A DNA stretch of 64,000 nt, taken from assembly GCA_934045075.1 (NCBI GenBank), contig OW203734.1, positions 4,666,565 through 4,730,564 of the forward strand. Reading direction: 5' to 3'. Numbering within the stretch: position 1 is the stretch's first letter; each line of letters opens with the position of its first letter. Shown in pieces: positions 44,105-54,492 of the stretch. The translations under genes and the position numbers were made by a program. Under the pieces are notes generated by a model. It did not search any database, was not told the DNA's origin, and worked only from the letters and a program-made list of their open reading frames with translations. Source of the stretch: Yponomeuta sedellus (Eukaryota > Arthropoda > Insecta > Lepidoptera > Yponomeutidae).

Positions 44105-45125
44105 ACAAGTATGGTGACTGACACGGATGATGGTGAGTCTCACCATCATGCGTGTCAGTTGTATACCGTTGGGAAATCTCTGTTACGGAGTGCTCATCGA
44201 ATTTGCGACAAGGACCATCTACCTGCGGAACTTCAGCATGTCAAACAAGTACTTCGTGCAAATAAGCTGCAAGTTCCGCGTGTCCGTCGCAGAGGATGTG
44301 TCACACCGAACACAGTCGAGCGAGTTCCAGCCTACCTGCCTTTCGTGAGAGGAGTGACTGACAAAATTGGGAGTATTTTGAAACGCGCCTCAATCAGAAC
44401 CATCTACCAGCCGCCAAGAAATATACACCAATTCATGCGAAGTGTCAAGCACAGGAATCCCTTACAAGAGGCAGGAGTATACAAGCTTGACTGTGAATGT
44501 GGTTCCTCGTACATTGGTCAAACCAAGCGTGCCATAGCTGAACGGGTGAAGGAACATATCGCGGACGTGAAACATAAGCGCTCTGGTAGATCTGCAGTGA
44601 GCGAACATACACTTAGCGGTACCAACCACTTTATATAAATTTTGATAAAGTTAAAGTTCTAGCCCGAGAAGACCGTTTCTTCCCTAGAATGATACGCGAG
44701 GCAATAGAGATCCGCCGGCATCCAAATTTCAATAGAGATCGTGGTTGGAATATACCGGCAGCATGGGAACCAGTGCTTAAGTGCATGCGACCCCATTGCT
44801 AAAAGTGTGACTGTAGAGTTCATTTTCATTTCAATTAATAATCAATATTTTTAAGGTCATGTAAAATAATTGTTTTATAAATTTAATTTTTAACTTCAAT
44901 TACTAATCATCAATATTGTTGACTTTATATAAAATCATTGATTTACCTATTTTGGAACGTAACTTCATAATTAACTTTTGTAATTTTTGCCGAGGGTTGT
45001 AAACTAACAGTTAATGCTTTCAAAAAGACGCCTGTCACCTCAGTCATCCGATACCACGGCACCTGAAAAAGTGCCGAAACGTCGGAAAATTGTAAAAATA
45101 TAATAAACGAGTGAAATCCGTATCA
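44105..45125 (+). mobile_element. Penelope-like element, 5'-truncated
   Basis: RT C-terminus and GIY-YIG endonuclease remnant followed by a ~320-base 3' UTR containing GTGCCGAAACGTCGGAAAAT and AATAAACGAGTGAAATCCGT, features of Penelope-like 3' ends. The 5' truncation point carries a near-perfect 20-base foldback (44118-44158). Confidence 0.75.
44140..44804 (+). pseudogene. Penelope-like RT C-terminus with GIY-YIG domain
   Basis: The frame (open from 44111) reads LRSAHRICDKDHLPAELQHV and FVRGVTDKIGSILKRASIRT, the linker after the polymerase of Penelope-like elements. The GIY-YIG endonuclease core follows at about residues 121-140, GVYKLDCECGSSYIGQTKR, with ERVKEHIADVKH after it. A stop at 44636-44638 follows TNHFI; shifting frame by one continues FDKVKVLAREDRFFPRMIRE, RGWNIPAAWEPVLKCMRP and stops near 44803. 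So there is one frameshift, and the catalytic polymerase is missing. Confidence 0.8.
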
Positions 45126-45139
45126 AAACAGTTTTAATT

Positions 45140-45375
45140 ATCGAATAATCAAACTGTGGTCAGGTACTGGATAGGTGAGCGTCCCGTGGCTACCGCTAGT
45201 GGCATTTTTTCTGAGCGCTTCCGTGCTTCGCCAGGCATGTTAAGATGCCAAGCCAACATGCCAAGCCAAGCCATGTCAGAGGCCTTATTGGCGGCTTGAT
45301 AACTCCTGAAAGTAAGGCCTGCCACTGTCTTACAATCCTCCACCAACCCGGACTTGGCCCTACGTTGTGGGCCGG
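45140..45375 (+). mobile_element. SINE-5S, rearranged
   Basis: GGTCAGGTACTGGATAGGTG, TGGCATTTTTTCTGAGCGCT, CATGTCAGAGGCCTTATTGG, CCACCAACCCGGACTTGGCC; the middle has a small ATGCCAAGCCA duplication. Truncated at both ends. Confidence 0.65.
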
Positions 45376-45880
45376 TTGGTCGGGGCAGTTTTAAGTTGAA
45401 AAGCCGGTTAATTAAGTAAAACTTTTTGAAAAGAATAAGTGTGGATTTCATTGTTGTCTTCTTCTCCACATTATATTTATTGGAAAAGTTACAATTTTGA
45501 CGTTCACTAGGCAATCATTTTGTTTTCATTGTATAAGGAATATAAAACACTTACAGGTGTGTAGCCGAAGAGGAAATCACTGTAGACGACATTATTAACA
45601 TCATCAAAATCGCAATAAAATTTCACGCCCCACTTGCATGTAAGTTGTTCTCATGAAATTTTCAACGCCCATGTCGAACAGCCGTCAATAAAATTTGCAA
45701 GTACAGTAAAAAAACAACGTCAAACAGCGCCATCCATGTCGCGCGCATTATCATAATTCATGAGCGAGTCATGCACGCCACTGCATGGGGAATTGAATTA
45801 TTCATGTCCGCCACTGTGCCATTTATTACAGAACGCTCCATCTCAAAGTATGGTCAGCTGACCTCTTCAAAACATCTCTT
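45376..45880. other. No gene recognised
   Basis: GC is higher around 45.7 kb (GCGCCATCCATGTCGCGCGC), but no frame is supported. Confidence 0.35.
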
Positions 45881-45887
45881 GTTAAAT

Positions 45888-46325
45888 ATTCTTTTTGTTG
45901 CACTATCCCGTGCTAAGATTTGAAATTGAAATTTGAAATTTGAATTTGAAAAACCAATTTAGAGGCTAGAAATTCCACCCCTGTTGGAACTCGGACCCGC
46001 GACCTCTGGCTTACCGTGCCAGCGCTCTCCCAACTGAGCTAGTGAAATTTCGAACCTCTTTACAATACTCTCTGTATTACTTACAGGCAGCTACATCTGG
46101 CTGAAGCAATTTGCATCACTTCCAGCACCGAGTACCTACTTTGAAGTCAGGTTTTACATCGGTATTATATCGCTGTACCCACATGACTATATTCTTTTTG
46201 TTGCACTAACCTTGCTAAGGTAAATTTTAAAAACCTATTTAGAGGCTAAAAATTCCACCCATGCCGGAACTCGAACCCGCGACCTCGGGCTAACCGTGCC
46301 AGCGCTTTCTCAACTAAACTAATCT
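45888..46325 (-). mobile_element. Two SINE-A copies in direct tandem
   Basis: AGAGGCTAGAAATTCC (about 45961) and AGAGGCTAAAAATTCC (about 46240) start the two minus cores, ~280 bases apart. The joint is TTCTTTTTGTTGCACTAACC ... GCTAAGG, i.e. one shared terminal motif, as in the 26.7 kb array. The first has a TTTGAAATTTGAAATT run. Confidence 0.75.
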
Positions 46326-46597
46326 TTTGTTTCTACGACATAAATGCAGGGCGTAGAGTGTTTAGGACGCACCGATGCTCAATAGAGTGACATTGACATG
46401 ACAATGATTCTTATTGGACCCTATTTCCTACTCTGCGTTCCGAGATGCTATGAAATAGATTAAAGCGCGAATCCGACCAAATTTAGTAGTCCCAAAGTAT
46501 CTCGCACGAAATAGGGTTTTTGTGGCTACTGTACTTACATGGATTCGCACTGTAATCGACTTCATCGCATCTTGGAACGTAAGGCTAGTCGACTAAA

Positions 46598-46812
46598 CGA
46601 CTTGTTGGTCTAGCTGTAAAGACGCCTAGTTACCAAGACAGAGGTCGTGGGTTTGATTTCTACTGGGGTCGCCGTACATTTGTACAAGTGGCCTCAGTCT
46701 GGGCGTGTTATCATGTTTGTGACGTCTTTGCCTGGTTACCATTGCACAGGGCATCCTAGTTTAGGACCAGGTCAAGTGATTATGTTGTATGGAAATTATT
46801 AGTACGTATTAT
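46598..46812 (+). mobile_element. SINE-C copy
   Basis: GTTGGTCTAGCTGTAAAGAC, GTGGGTTTGATTTCTACTGG, GTGACGTCTTTGCCTGGTTA, TTTAGGACCAGGTCAAGTG. Confidence 0.65.
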
Positions 46813-47015
46813 TCAGTACTAGCTGAACCAGCGAACTTCGTACCGCCTAACAGTCCATTCTTTAATTTTTAATTTTTTTTCCGTAAGAACCATCCTCGTT
46901 CTTTAAGGAATATTCTAAAAAAGAATTAGCGTCAGTTCAGTTCATTTCGAATCAGTTCAGCTGCTCTCGAGAATTGCGCTTACCAACACATTCAGCGATT
47001 AATTTTTATATTATA
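46813..47015 (-). mobile_element. HEL copy
   Basis: ACTAGCTGAACCAGCGAACT ... CCGCCTAACAGTCC ... ACACATTCAGCGATTAAT ... ATATTATAG. A GTTCAGTTCA duplication lies inside. Confidence 0.65.
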
Positions 47016-47093
47016 GAAGATTATAATGGCATTTCAATATAACCCGCGCAAATTAAAAAGGTGTCACTAGCGAAAGCATTGCATAATGGAATG

Positions 47094-47128
47094 GCATCAA
47101 TGGAACATTATGTATGTTCCATTGATGC
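47094..47128. repeat. 15-base-arm hairpin
   Basis: GCATCAATGGAACAT and its reverse complement around a five-base spacer. Confidence 0.85.
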
Positions 47129-47354
47129 AATCTAATACTTAATACATTTCTACAATAAGATCCTTAAAGATTAAGCTTGCCAGAAATGCGGTTCAAACTA
47201 AGCGTAAAGCACTCTCACTATTACATTAAAGATTATTTAGAGTACGATGATGTGTGGAATTAAAGCCAGTTCAATGTGGGAGTTTTACTGTTAATTAAGG
47301 AATTCGAAAAGACCGATTCAGATCACGAATATGTAATATAGGTACTCTTTTTAT

Positions 47355-47465
47355 TCTTCTTCAGGCTATATTATATAGTCCACTGCTGGACATAGCCCTC
47401 CCCTAATGAGCGCCAAGGCGCCCTGTCTTCAGCTTGCCGCAACCAGCATCTGCCGGCAGTTTTTC
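47355..47465 (-). mobile_element. RTE/SINE-F 3' module
   Basis: TTCTTCTTCAGGCTATATTA, CTGCTGGACATAGCCCTCCC, GCGCCCTGTCTTCAGCTTGC: same module as at 8.92 kb, reversed. Confidence 0.6.
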
Positions 47466-48534
47466 GCTTGTAAATAAAACCAATTTACGTTTATGTAGGA
47501 CATGCTTCTTCATGGAGACTCTTAAGTGCTAAGCCTAGTTAATAATGCGAAACCTAGTTAATAAACGCTAGTTAATAATGATACAAGTTCAGCCATGTGT
47601 TCAAAACAAGAGATAGGTATTAACAACTTCATATACAGCCAAGCGCTAAGCACTCTGTCATATTTTAACTGACATCTGCATTACCTTTAAGTAAATTGAC
47701 TAATGCCTTCCTATGTGGAGCTCGGCATAGTTCATCATTAGACAGGTCTAGTTGTCTTGCCGAGATGTGGGCCTTGCGGGCTCTACGCCAAGCGCCACCA
47801 ATGGAGAAAAAACTTGCGAAATGCGAGCCGAGCTCGCGCACGAAAGGCTCCGTATGTACCTTTATGAATTTAAATATTAATTTTGATGTAAAATAAAACT
47901 AAATATTGTGTGAATATTTTAATCAAAAAACGGCCAAAATATAACGTTTGTTATATAGGTGACCGACTTAATATTTATTTAATACATTTTTTAGTATCTG
48001 TTATTATATTGAAATATTGAAATATATATATTATTAAAATAATAGAACCTTTAACTGTGAATTTCAACAAGCAGTTAATTTTAAAATTTGTAAACATCAC
48101 TACAATTTGTACAAAGCACTATGTATTCTAACTATGTGTACAAGTCGCGAAAGTTTAAAATATGTTATAACAATAAAATATAACGTTATTTTCAAGGTCA
48201 AAACTGTAAAGGTTAATTGTATCCGACGACGCACCATTAACTGAACCGTCGGCAAATGACCTATAGCGTTGTCTATTCATTAATATTGTGCATTCGACGT
48301 TGTTTTGGCGTACCTAATGAGGTTTCGACAGTAGTCTTGAACCTGTCTGTTTGAAGAGAGAGCATGTTGCGATATTATTTGTGTGTACGAGTGATACAGC
48401 ACACCAAATATTTATTAGTAGCTTTCGAAATACTAGATGATATTCCGATCCTTAGACTCTTTAAATTTGAGTTCTTATACTTGAGTGCGAGCCAGACTTG
48501 TAAATACGATTTAAAAAGTGAAAACCAAAGCATA
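47466..48534. other. No gene or recognised repeat
   Basis: The 66-codon frame at 47696-47896 has no known motif. The rest is AT-rich. Confidence 0.35.
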
Positions 48535-48535
48535 T

Positions 48536-48868
48536 GATCAACCCTTGTTTCTCCTTGCTAAGGCACGCTCTTCCTGCATCGCACGAAGGTTAGGCCATAC
48601 TTCACCACGGGGGCCAAGTCCGGGTTGGTGGAGGATTTTAAGACTGTGGCGGGTTTTACTCTCAAAAGTTAACAAGCCACCCATAAGGCCTCTGACACTT
48701 AACCACCAACGGTTCCAATGGCTTAACGTGTCTGGCGAAGCATGGAAGCGTCCGGAAAAATCCCACTAGCGGTAGTCACGGGACGGTCAACCATCCTGCA
48801 TGTTGTTGCTTACCTCAAGTGATTGGTTCCAATCACTCGGTTCGACTTGGACACAGGTGCTTCGATTT
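48536..48868 (-). mobile_element. SINE-5S, near full length
   Basis: CAACCCTTGTTTCTCCTTGC at the tail, GGGGGCCAAGTCCGGGTTGG, TGGCTTAACGTGTCTGGCGA, GGTAGTCACGGGACGGTCAA and CCAATCACTCGGTTCGAC, reversed. Confidence 0.7.
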
Positions 48869-48984
48869 ACGTCTTGACTCGATTTTGACTTAATTTGGTC
48901 AAATAGATAGCATTTATAAGTACTAAATACATAATAGCGGCTTTCAAACTAACCAGATATCCGCGTGTATATTAGTTGTGTAGC

Positions 48985-49142
48985 CATCAAACATAACTTC
49001 ACGCCTGTATACCTGAGGGGTAGGCAGAGACCAGGGACTGCGTCTTGCCACGATCCTGACAAATCACCTTCTTAAATAGGTTTTTAAATCACCTTCGCTT
49101 CATTAACGTTCGTAAGTCGTTGCATGCACGCAGGCCGTTTCA
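48985..49142 (-). mobile_element. RTE-2 3' fragment with a 15-base insert
   Basis: CTTCACGCCTGTATACCTGA, GGGGTAGGCAGAGACCAGGG, GTTCGTAAGTCGTTGCATGC. AAATCACCTT is duplicated at 49061-49070 and 49086-49095 around CTTAAATAGGTTTTT, the extreme 3' part of SINE-A. Confidence 0.65.
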
Positions 49143-49179
49143 AATATAATTCTTGCCTTGACACCATATTGATTTACAA

Positions 49180-49262
49180 ATCAGACTACGTCCTACTGTA
49201 CGGCAGAGGCCTTCTCTCAGAGAGAGTGATTTTGGGCTAAATTACTATGCGTTGAATTTAAA
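49180..49262 (-). mobile_element. SINE-D 3' part
   Basis: ACGTCCTACTGTACGGCAGAGG and CTTCTCTCAGAGAGAGTGAT: reversed SINE-D end. Confidence 0.5.
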
Positions 49263-49985
49263 ATTAAATCTCAGCAAATTCGTGCGTTTTACTCAGTGAT
49301 TGGCGACTTTACAACTGAAATGTAAAGGCCGATACCATATTGTCTACCAATTATAGGTATAAAAAAACCCTGAAAGCTTGCCTGAAATGCGATTCAAACA
49401 ATGTGTTACGTAGTTGTGCCAAAAGGGCTAAGGAACATAAAGGATTATTTAAATGACAATGATGTCAGGAATTAAAGCCAGTGTAATGCATGAGTTCTAT
49501 ATTTTATAATAATTATGTAAACTCTGTTAATTAAGGACTTAAGGATTAAGACTAAGTTTTGCGCTTTTTTGTCTTTTTTTTCTCCAAAATGATTTAGATT
49601 TTAAAATGGACACCTAGTTTGACTTGTAACGTTCATTAAGCCCCAATATCTGCGCTACTTTGAATAAAAAAGTTTCATTTTTTTTACGTAAATAACTCGG
49701 GAATTAAGTATAGTCCAGCTTAAAATAATCGATTCAATTATACTGGTAGCTCTTAGGTAAGTACTTGTCTGAAATAGATGCGCATTTTGTTATTCTAAAC
49801 TATGGTTAACATAGACATACTACGCAAAGACAGAGCATTCCGTACGAAATTCCGCTTAAAAGCGGACATGCACGTAAGCCTCAAAGGGTGACGATCGTAG
49901 ACACGCACACATTCGCATTAACAACGCAACACTGACAGCAAACTACGCTAAGCATAATAGTTTGGAGATCAGGTAAGAATATAAT
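49263..49985. other. No gene or recognised repeat
   Basis: AT-rich; a donor-like CAGGTAAGA lies at about 49970. Confidence 0.35.
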
Positions 49986-50011
49986 TTGTTGAACACTGTT
50001 TATTTTTGCAG

Positions 50012-50289
50012 CTAGAGATGGTAGCTCCAGCCGAGTCACCAGAACTCAGAGAGAACCCTTCCTCGCCTGGGACGGTCTCACGGGTCATCGTGAGCCTCCG
50101 GCGGGTTTCCAGTCAAGGATGACCTTCGTGATATGGCGATCGGGTCTTCAAAGGGTACGTCCCAGCCAGCGCCATTTGCGTTCCCTGGGCTACGGGGGTT
50201 TGTTTGGTAATCTGATAAAGCTAAATAAAACTGAAATAGATAAACTGCTAATGTCAACATCATACTGTAATCAAGAAAATAGCAGTTGA
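50012..50289 (+). other. Possible exon (unrecognised)
   Basis: TTTATTTTTGCAG at 49999-50011 is a good acceptor-like site. One frame stays open for about 92 codons after it (RDGSSSRVTRTQREPFLAWD ... FVIWRSGLQRVRPSQ), then TGA. GC is higher than the surroundings up to about 50200. No family is recognised and no repeat match is seen in the window. It could be a host exon or an old LINE/gag fragment. Confidence 0.2.
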
Positions 50290-50554
50290 AGACATTAACG
50301 AGGCCGGGTTTTCTAAGTGTGAAGAAATGCACAATACAGTTTTTTCGTTTTCCTTTTTAAGCCGTATCCGAGGCAAAACTTAAAGGCTATTTGTTATGTA
50401 TCCACAAAACCTAAACCTTTCTTTCTTTTCCAGCATAAGATGCTACTCCTTCTATGTCTATCCTTCCATTATATAACTCGAGATCGCTTCATTATATTGT
50501 GTTGTATAATATTACTATGCTGTATTGCATTGCATTGTATTGTATTGTATCGTA

Positions 50555-50635
50555 CGTGGTGGAGTATGGCCTTAACTTAATGCGATGAAAGAAGAAACCC
50601 ATTCCCCAGTGGGGACATGCAAAGGCTTGATATCG
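50555..50635 (+). mobile_element. SINE-5S 3' end fragment
   Basis: GTGGTGGAGTATGGCCTTAA and CCCATTCCCCAGTGGGGACA. Confidence 0.55.
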
Positions 50636-50861
50636 TAGACGTATTATAACAGACTAGACGTTTTACCTTCGTGCAGTTCCTAATGTGTATTCTCTCGGAT
50701 ATTGGCTGAATATACCGTATCCTCTTGAAATTGACATAAAATCTTATACTCTGAAACTGGCACAATATAATGAATGCAATGTTATTCCATATAACTTATC
50801 GAATACTTTGACATTGCATTTACAATTAAGTTACTAAAATACAAAATTTCCGGTGCCATAG

Positions 50862-51005
50862 TCTATAAGAAAACATCGTGAGGAAACCTGAGTGTCCGAG
50901 GTGTTTGAAATGGCCACTCAGCGGTGGGCACGCCTGGTAATTAAGCCCATACCATCTCCCTGAGAGACGGCCTGTGCCCTGTAATGGAACATTTACAGGC
51001 TAAAT
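50862..51005 (+). mobile_element. SINE-D, middle and 3' body
   Basis: AAACATCGTGAGGAAACCTG, GTCCGAGGTGTTTGAAATGG, GCGGTGGGCACGCCTGGTAA, TGAGAGACGGCCTGTGCCCT. Confidence 0.7.
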
Positions 51006-51051
51006 AAAACAATCCTTATAGAAATACAAATATACTCTACACATAACGATT

Positions 51052-52415
51052 TCTACGGCTGGGTTTCGTAAAGGCTATAGCACCGTAGACCACTTTTTTT
51101 GAACTAAAACTTTCGTAAGCACAACACATTGTAGACATTGTAGACACAGTGTGAGACAAGCAACCGACGACGCGAGCTCCGTCTCTGCTCACCATGATTA
51201 AGCTCTGCGAATCGGAGCGAAACCTGGTCGGACTTTTCCGATATAACAACACCCGTAAGTAAATCCGGACTAAAAGTCTACAAACCGTAGACCACATCCA
51301 TACTGTTCGGCAGGTTATACAGAAGTCCGAAGAGTATAACCAACCGCTGTGCCTGGCGTTTGTGGACTACGAGAAGTCCTTCGACTCCATCGAAACCTGG
51401 ACTGTTCTGGAGTCTTTGCAGCGATGCCAAGTCGACTGGCAGTACATGGAGGTGCTGAGGAGTCTCTACCAAGTGGCGACGATGTCCGTGCAAGTGCAGA
51501 ACTACCAAACAAGACCCATCCAGTTGCTCAGAAGTGTAAGACAGGGTGACGTTATTTCCCCGAAACTCTTTACTAATGCTCTGGAGGATGTTTTCAAGAT
51601 CCTGTGGTGGAATGGCATGGGCATCAATGTCAATGGTGAATATCTCACACACCTCCGCTTTGCTGACGACATAGTTTTAATGGCAGAATCGCTGCAAGAC
51701 CTTCAGAAAATGCTGTCTGGTCTTAATGCTGCCTCGAGACGCGTTGGGCTTGGGATGAACTTGGACAAGACTAAGGTCATGTCACATCGTCCCTGAGCCC
51801 GTTATCGTCGAAGGTGTGGCCCTTGAAGTTGTCCAGGAGTACGTCTACCTAGGACAAAAGTTCGAGCTGGGTAGAGACAACTTTGAGGGTGAAATCACCA
51901 GAAGAGTGCAGCTTGGCTGGGCAGCGTTTGGAAAGTTGCGTCACATCTTTGAGTCACCCTTGCCACAATGCCTAAAGACCAAGGTATTCAATCAATGCGT
52001 CCTGCCGGTCATGACATACGGAGCCGAGACGTGGAACCTGACAGTGAAACTAGCCCACCGATTGCATGTCACTCAGCGAGCTATGGAAAGGTGTATGCTC
52101 GGAGTCTCGCTAAGGGACAAAGTCCGGAACGAGATCATCCGACAAAAAACCAAAGTCACTGACGTAGTTCAGAAGTGTAGCAGGCTGAAGTGGCAGTGGG
52201 CTGGTCACATCTGTCGCAGAACCGATGATCGTTAGAGCAGACGGGTTCTCGAATGGAGACCACGACTCGGCAAGCGTAGTGTAGGACGCCCTCCGGCCAG
52301 ATGGACCGACGACCTGAAAAAGGTGGCTGGTGACTGCATGGCAAAAACGGAAGATCGTGTCTTGTGGCGCACCCTGGTTGAGGCTTATGTCCAGCAGTGG
52401 ACTGCAATAGGCTGA
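51052..52415 (+). pseudogene. RTE-3 reverse transcriptase, broken
   Basis: After the SINE-G insertion the frame continues VDHIHTVRQVIQ, LAFVDYEKSFDSIETW (motif A), SVRQGDVISPKLFTNALEDV, LRFADDIVLMAES (catalytic A-D-D intact) and GLGMNLDKTKVM. It then stops at TGA 51794-51796; a one-base shift restores EGVALEVVQEYVYLGQKFEL. Further on: CVLPVMTYGAETWNLT, RLKWQWAGHICRR. A TAG at 52233-52235 replaces what is usually a tryptophan codon, followed by GRPPARWTDDLKK and RTLVEAYVQQWTAIG. Three lesions (insertion, frameshift, stop) make it inactive. Confidence 0.85.
51094..51283 (-). mobile_element. SINE-G, complete, nested in RTE-3
   Basis: A 190-base retroposon flanked by ACCGTAGACCAC (51082-51093 and 51284-51295). 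The minus strand begins TTGTAGACTTTTAGTCCGGA and ends GTTCAAAAAAA. Internal CCAGGTTTCGCTCCGATTCG is weakly B-box-like. No coding capacity. TATTGTAGACATTGTAGAC near the 3' end is a short internal repeat. Confidence 0.8.
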
Positions 52416-52427
52416 AATGGAAAAGCA

Positions 52428-52603
52428 TGTACCAATGACTTTGTTTTTAAGTTATGTACATTTGTGATGTCATAGTAGCAATACCACCGCTAACATTGAA
52501 ATTTCCCCTTGCGTTTGAAATTGCCAATCAACGGTGAGTATGCGTGGAAATTAAAACCATACTCTTTCTCTAAGAGAAGGCCCCTGCAGTGGGACGTTTA
52601 TCT
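52428..52603 (+). mobile_element. SINE-D, 3' two thirds
   Basis: ACATTTGTGATGTCATAGTA, GCGTTTGAAATTGCCAATCA, TCTAAGAGAAGGCCCCTGCA. Confidence 0.6.
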
Positions 52604-52605
52604 AC

Positions 52606-53422
52606 AATATAAAAATTATTCGCTGAATGTGTTGGTAACCGCAAATCTCAAGAGCAGCTGAACCGATGTCGCTAATTCTGTTTTCATAATATTACTTTAA
52701 GTACGAGGATGGTTCTTACGGATAGAAAAAAAATAATCGAATGTTAGGCGGTACGAAGTTCGCTGGGTCAGCCAGTCTCTTATATAAAAATGAATCGCAG
52801 AATGTGTTGGTAAGCGCAAATTTCGAGAGCAGCTGAACCAATTTCGCTAATTCTTTTTTTATAATATTCCTTGCAGTACAATTCCACTAAACAGCGATCC
52901 CCAACCCGCATGCCCAGCGTGGGGATTATGGGCATTACCCCCTATGATCACACAACGTGGCGCTCTTTAGGGGAGGGCTATGTCCAGCAGTGGACTAGTA
53001 TAGGCTGACGATGATGACGACGAAAATTCCTTGAAGTACAAGGATGGTTCTTACGGATAGAAAAAAAAAGAATCGACTGTTAGGCGGTACGAAGTTCGCT
53101 GGGTCAGCTAGTCTATAATATAAAAATGAATCGCTGAAAGTGTTGGTAAGCGGAAATCTCGGGAGCAGCTGAACCGATGTCACTAATTCTTTTTTGATAA
53201 CATTTCTTGAAGTACGAGAATGGTTCTTACAGACAGAAAAAAATAATAATGGCTGAATGTGTTGGTAAACGCAAATCTGGAGAGCAGCTAAACCGATTTT
53301 GCTAATTCTTTTTTTAGAATATTCCTTGAAGTACGAGGATGGCCCTTAAGGAGAGAAACGTTAAAAAAAAATTTAAGAATCGACTGTTAGGCGGTGCGAA
53401 GTTCGCTGGGTCAGCTAGTAGG
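52606..53422 (+). mobile_element. Cluster of HEL copies
   Basis: Four or five direct copies: 52606-52771; 52778-53112 (split by SINE-F at 52874-53025); 53113-about 53240 (truncated); 53245-53420. Shared order: GCTGAATGTGTTGGTAAGCG, GAGCAGCTGAACCGATTTCG, TTCCTTGAAGTACGAGGATG, GGCGGTACGAAGTTCGCTGG, GTCAGCTAGT. Three copies end at CTAGT or its variant. Confidence 0.7.
52874..53025 (+). mobile_element. SINE-F inserted into HEL
   Basis: Starts CAGTACAATTCCACTAAACA (5'-truncated), ends GGGAGGGCTATGTCCAGCAG and GACGATGATGACGACGA. ATTCCTTG at 52866-52873 and 53026-53033 is the 8-base target duplication. Confidence 0.8.
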
Positions 53423-53747
53423 CCATATAAAAAGCCATCTCATAACATAGATGACAATGCGCTGTACATTGCAAAGTCGATTAACTGGAAGACTCTGCGA
53501 CGCAATGTACATCGAATTGTCATAATAAACTATGAATTGTTGCTTTACTAAACTCGGCCCTGGCCTCTTGTCTCGCGTGATACACGCCACGGGGCTCACA
53601 AAATGTACCATAGGGCCCATCACAAACTTTCCTTTCCCGCGTTGATACGTAAACCTGTACGGATTCGACATCGTTAATTTGTGTCATCTGGAGAACAAGT
53701 AGTAACAGTTCTGAACGACTTTGACGTTCGTTAAGCAAATATTTAAA

Positions 53748-53890
53748 GGACCAGTTTCTGGATTGAGAATTTTACTAAGGAAAAAAAATACTTAAGTAAC
53801 GTTCTGTCACGGTTTTTTCTGAGAAATTCGAAGAGATCGCCCTACAGTTCACTATTTACTTAGCAAAATTCTCAATTCAAAAACTGGTCC
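53748..53890. mobile_element. MITE with GGACCAGTTT termini (143 bases)
   Basis: Left GGACCAGTTTCTGGATTGAG, right reversed GGACCAGTTTTTGAATTGAG. Internal TAAGTAACGTTCTGTCACG recurs in the copy at 56.27 kb. Confidence 0.65.
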
Positions 53891-53934
53891 AGTGAAAAAA
53901 AAAATGAGTTGAGTTTAAAAGTCTTTATTCTTTG

Positions 53935-54295
53935 GGTTTCTTCCTGCCTCGCAGGAAGGTTAGGCTATACTCAACCACGGGGGCCAAGTCCTGGGTGGTG
54001 GAGAGTTTTAAGTTAGTGGCAGGTCTTACTGTCAGAAGTTATCAAGCCCATGGCCTCTGACGTTGTTTCACGACTACCATTGCATTGCACGGAGCCGCTC
54101 GGAAAAATGCCACTAGCGTCTACCGCTATTGGCATTTTTCCGAGCGGTTCCTTGGTTCCGCGGGACCGTCACCCATCCTGCACCTGTACGCGCAGGTTGT
54201 CGCATAACTCAAGTGATTGGAATCCTGCCAACCGGAATCGGACAACCTGCGTGGTCAGGATATAGCGGACTAACGGCCACGAGCGCTTCCAGCCA
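53935..54295 (-). mobile_element. SINE-5S with internal foldback
   Basis: GTTTCTTCCTGCCTCGCAGG, GGTGGTGGAGAGTTTTAAG and GAAGTTATCAAGCCCATGGC in minus order. Then arms 54095-54118 and 54124-54147 (one mismatch) turn the Box region GCTCGGAAAAATGCCACTAG back on itself before the head continues (CACCCATCCTGCACCTGTAC). CAACCTGCGTGGTCAGGATA near the head is a second partial copy in plus orientation. Confidence 0.65.
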
Positions 54296-54492
54296 GTGTA
54301 AAAATGCCTATAATTATCTTTAAATGCTCCCTTAGCAATTCTCTACTGCTCACCTTGTAAACACTGCTCTATTTGAGAAGATAAATATGATTTATATATC
54401 TGCTGCCCGGCCCCACAGTAACAAACCATACAACGTGATACTGTGAAAATAACTAAAATAGCCAAATAAAGAACAATAATAATAGAATAATA

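Larger units (their letters stand above)
51049..52415 (+). mobile_element. RTE-3 LINE, 5'-truncated, split by SINE-G
   Basis: RT coding from AGFRKGYSTVDH to the ORF end AYVQQWTAIG (stop 52413-52415). SINE-G at 51094-51283 interrupts it. Distinct in sequence from RTE-1 and RTE-2. Confidence 0.8.

Noticed and set aside
51037..51652. Minus-strand frames of 86 and 124 codons
   Set aside because: Shadow of RTE-3 and SINE-G; the plus strand carries the RT motifs.
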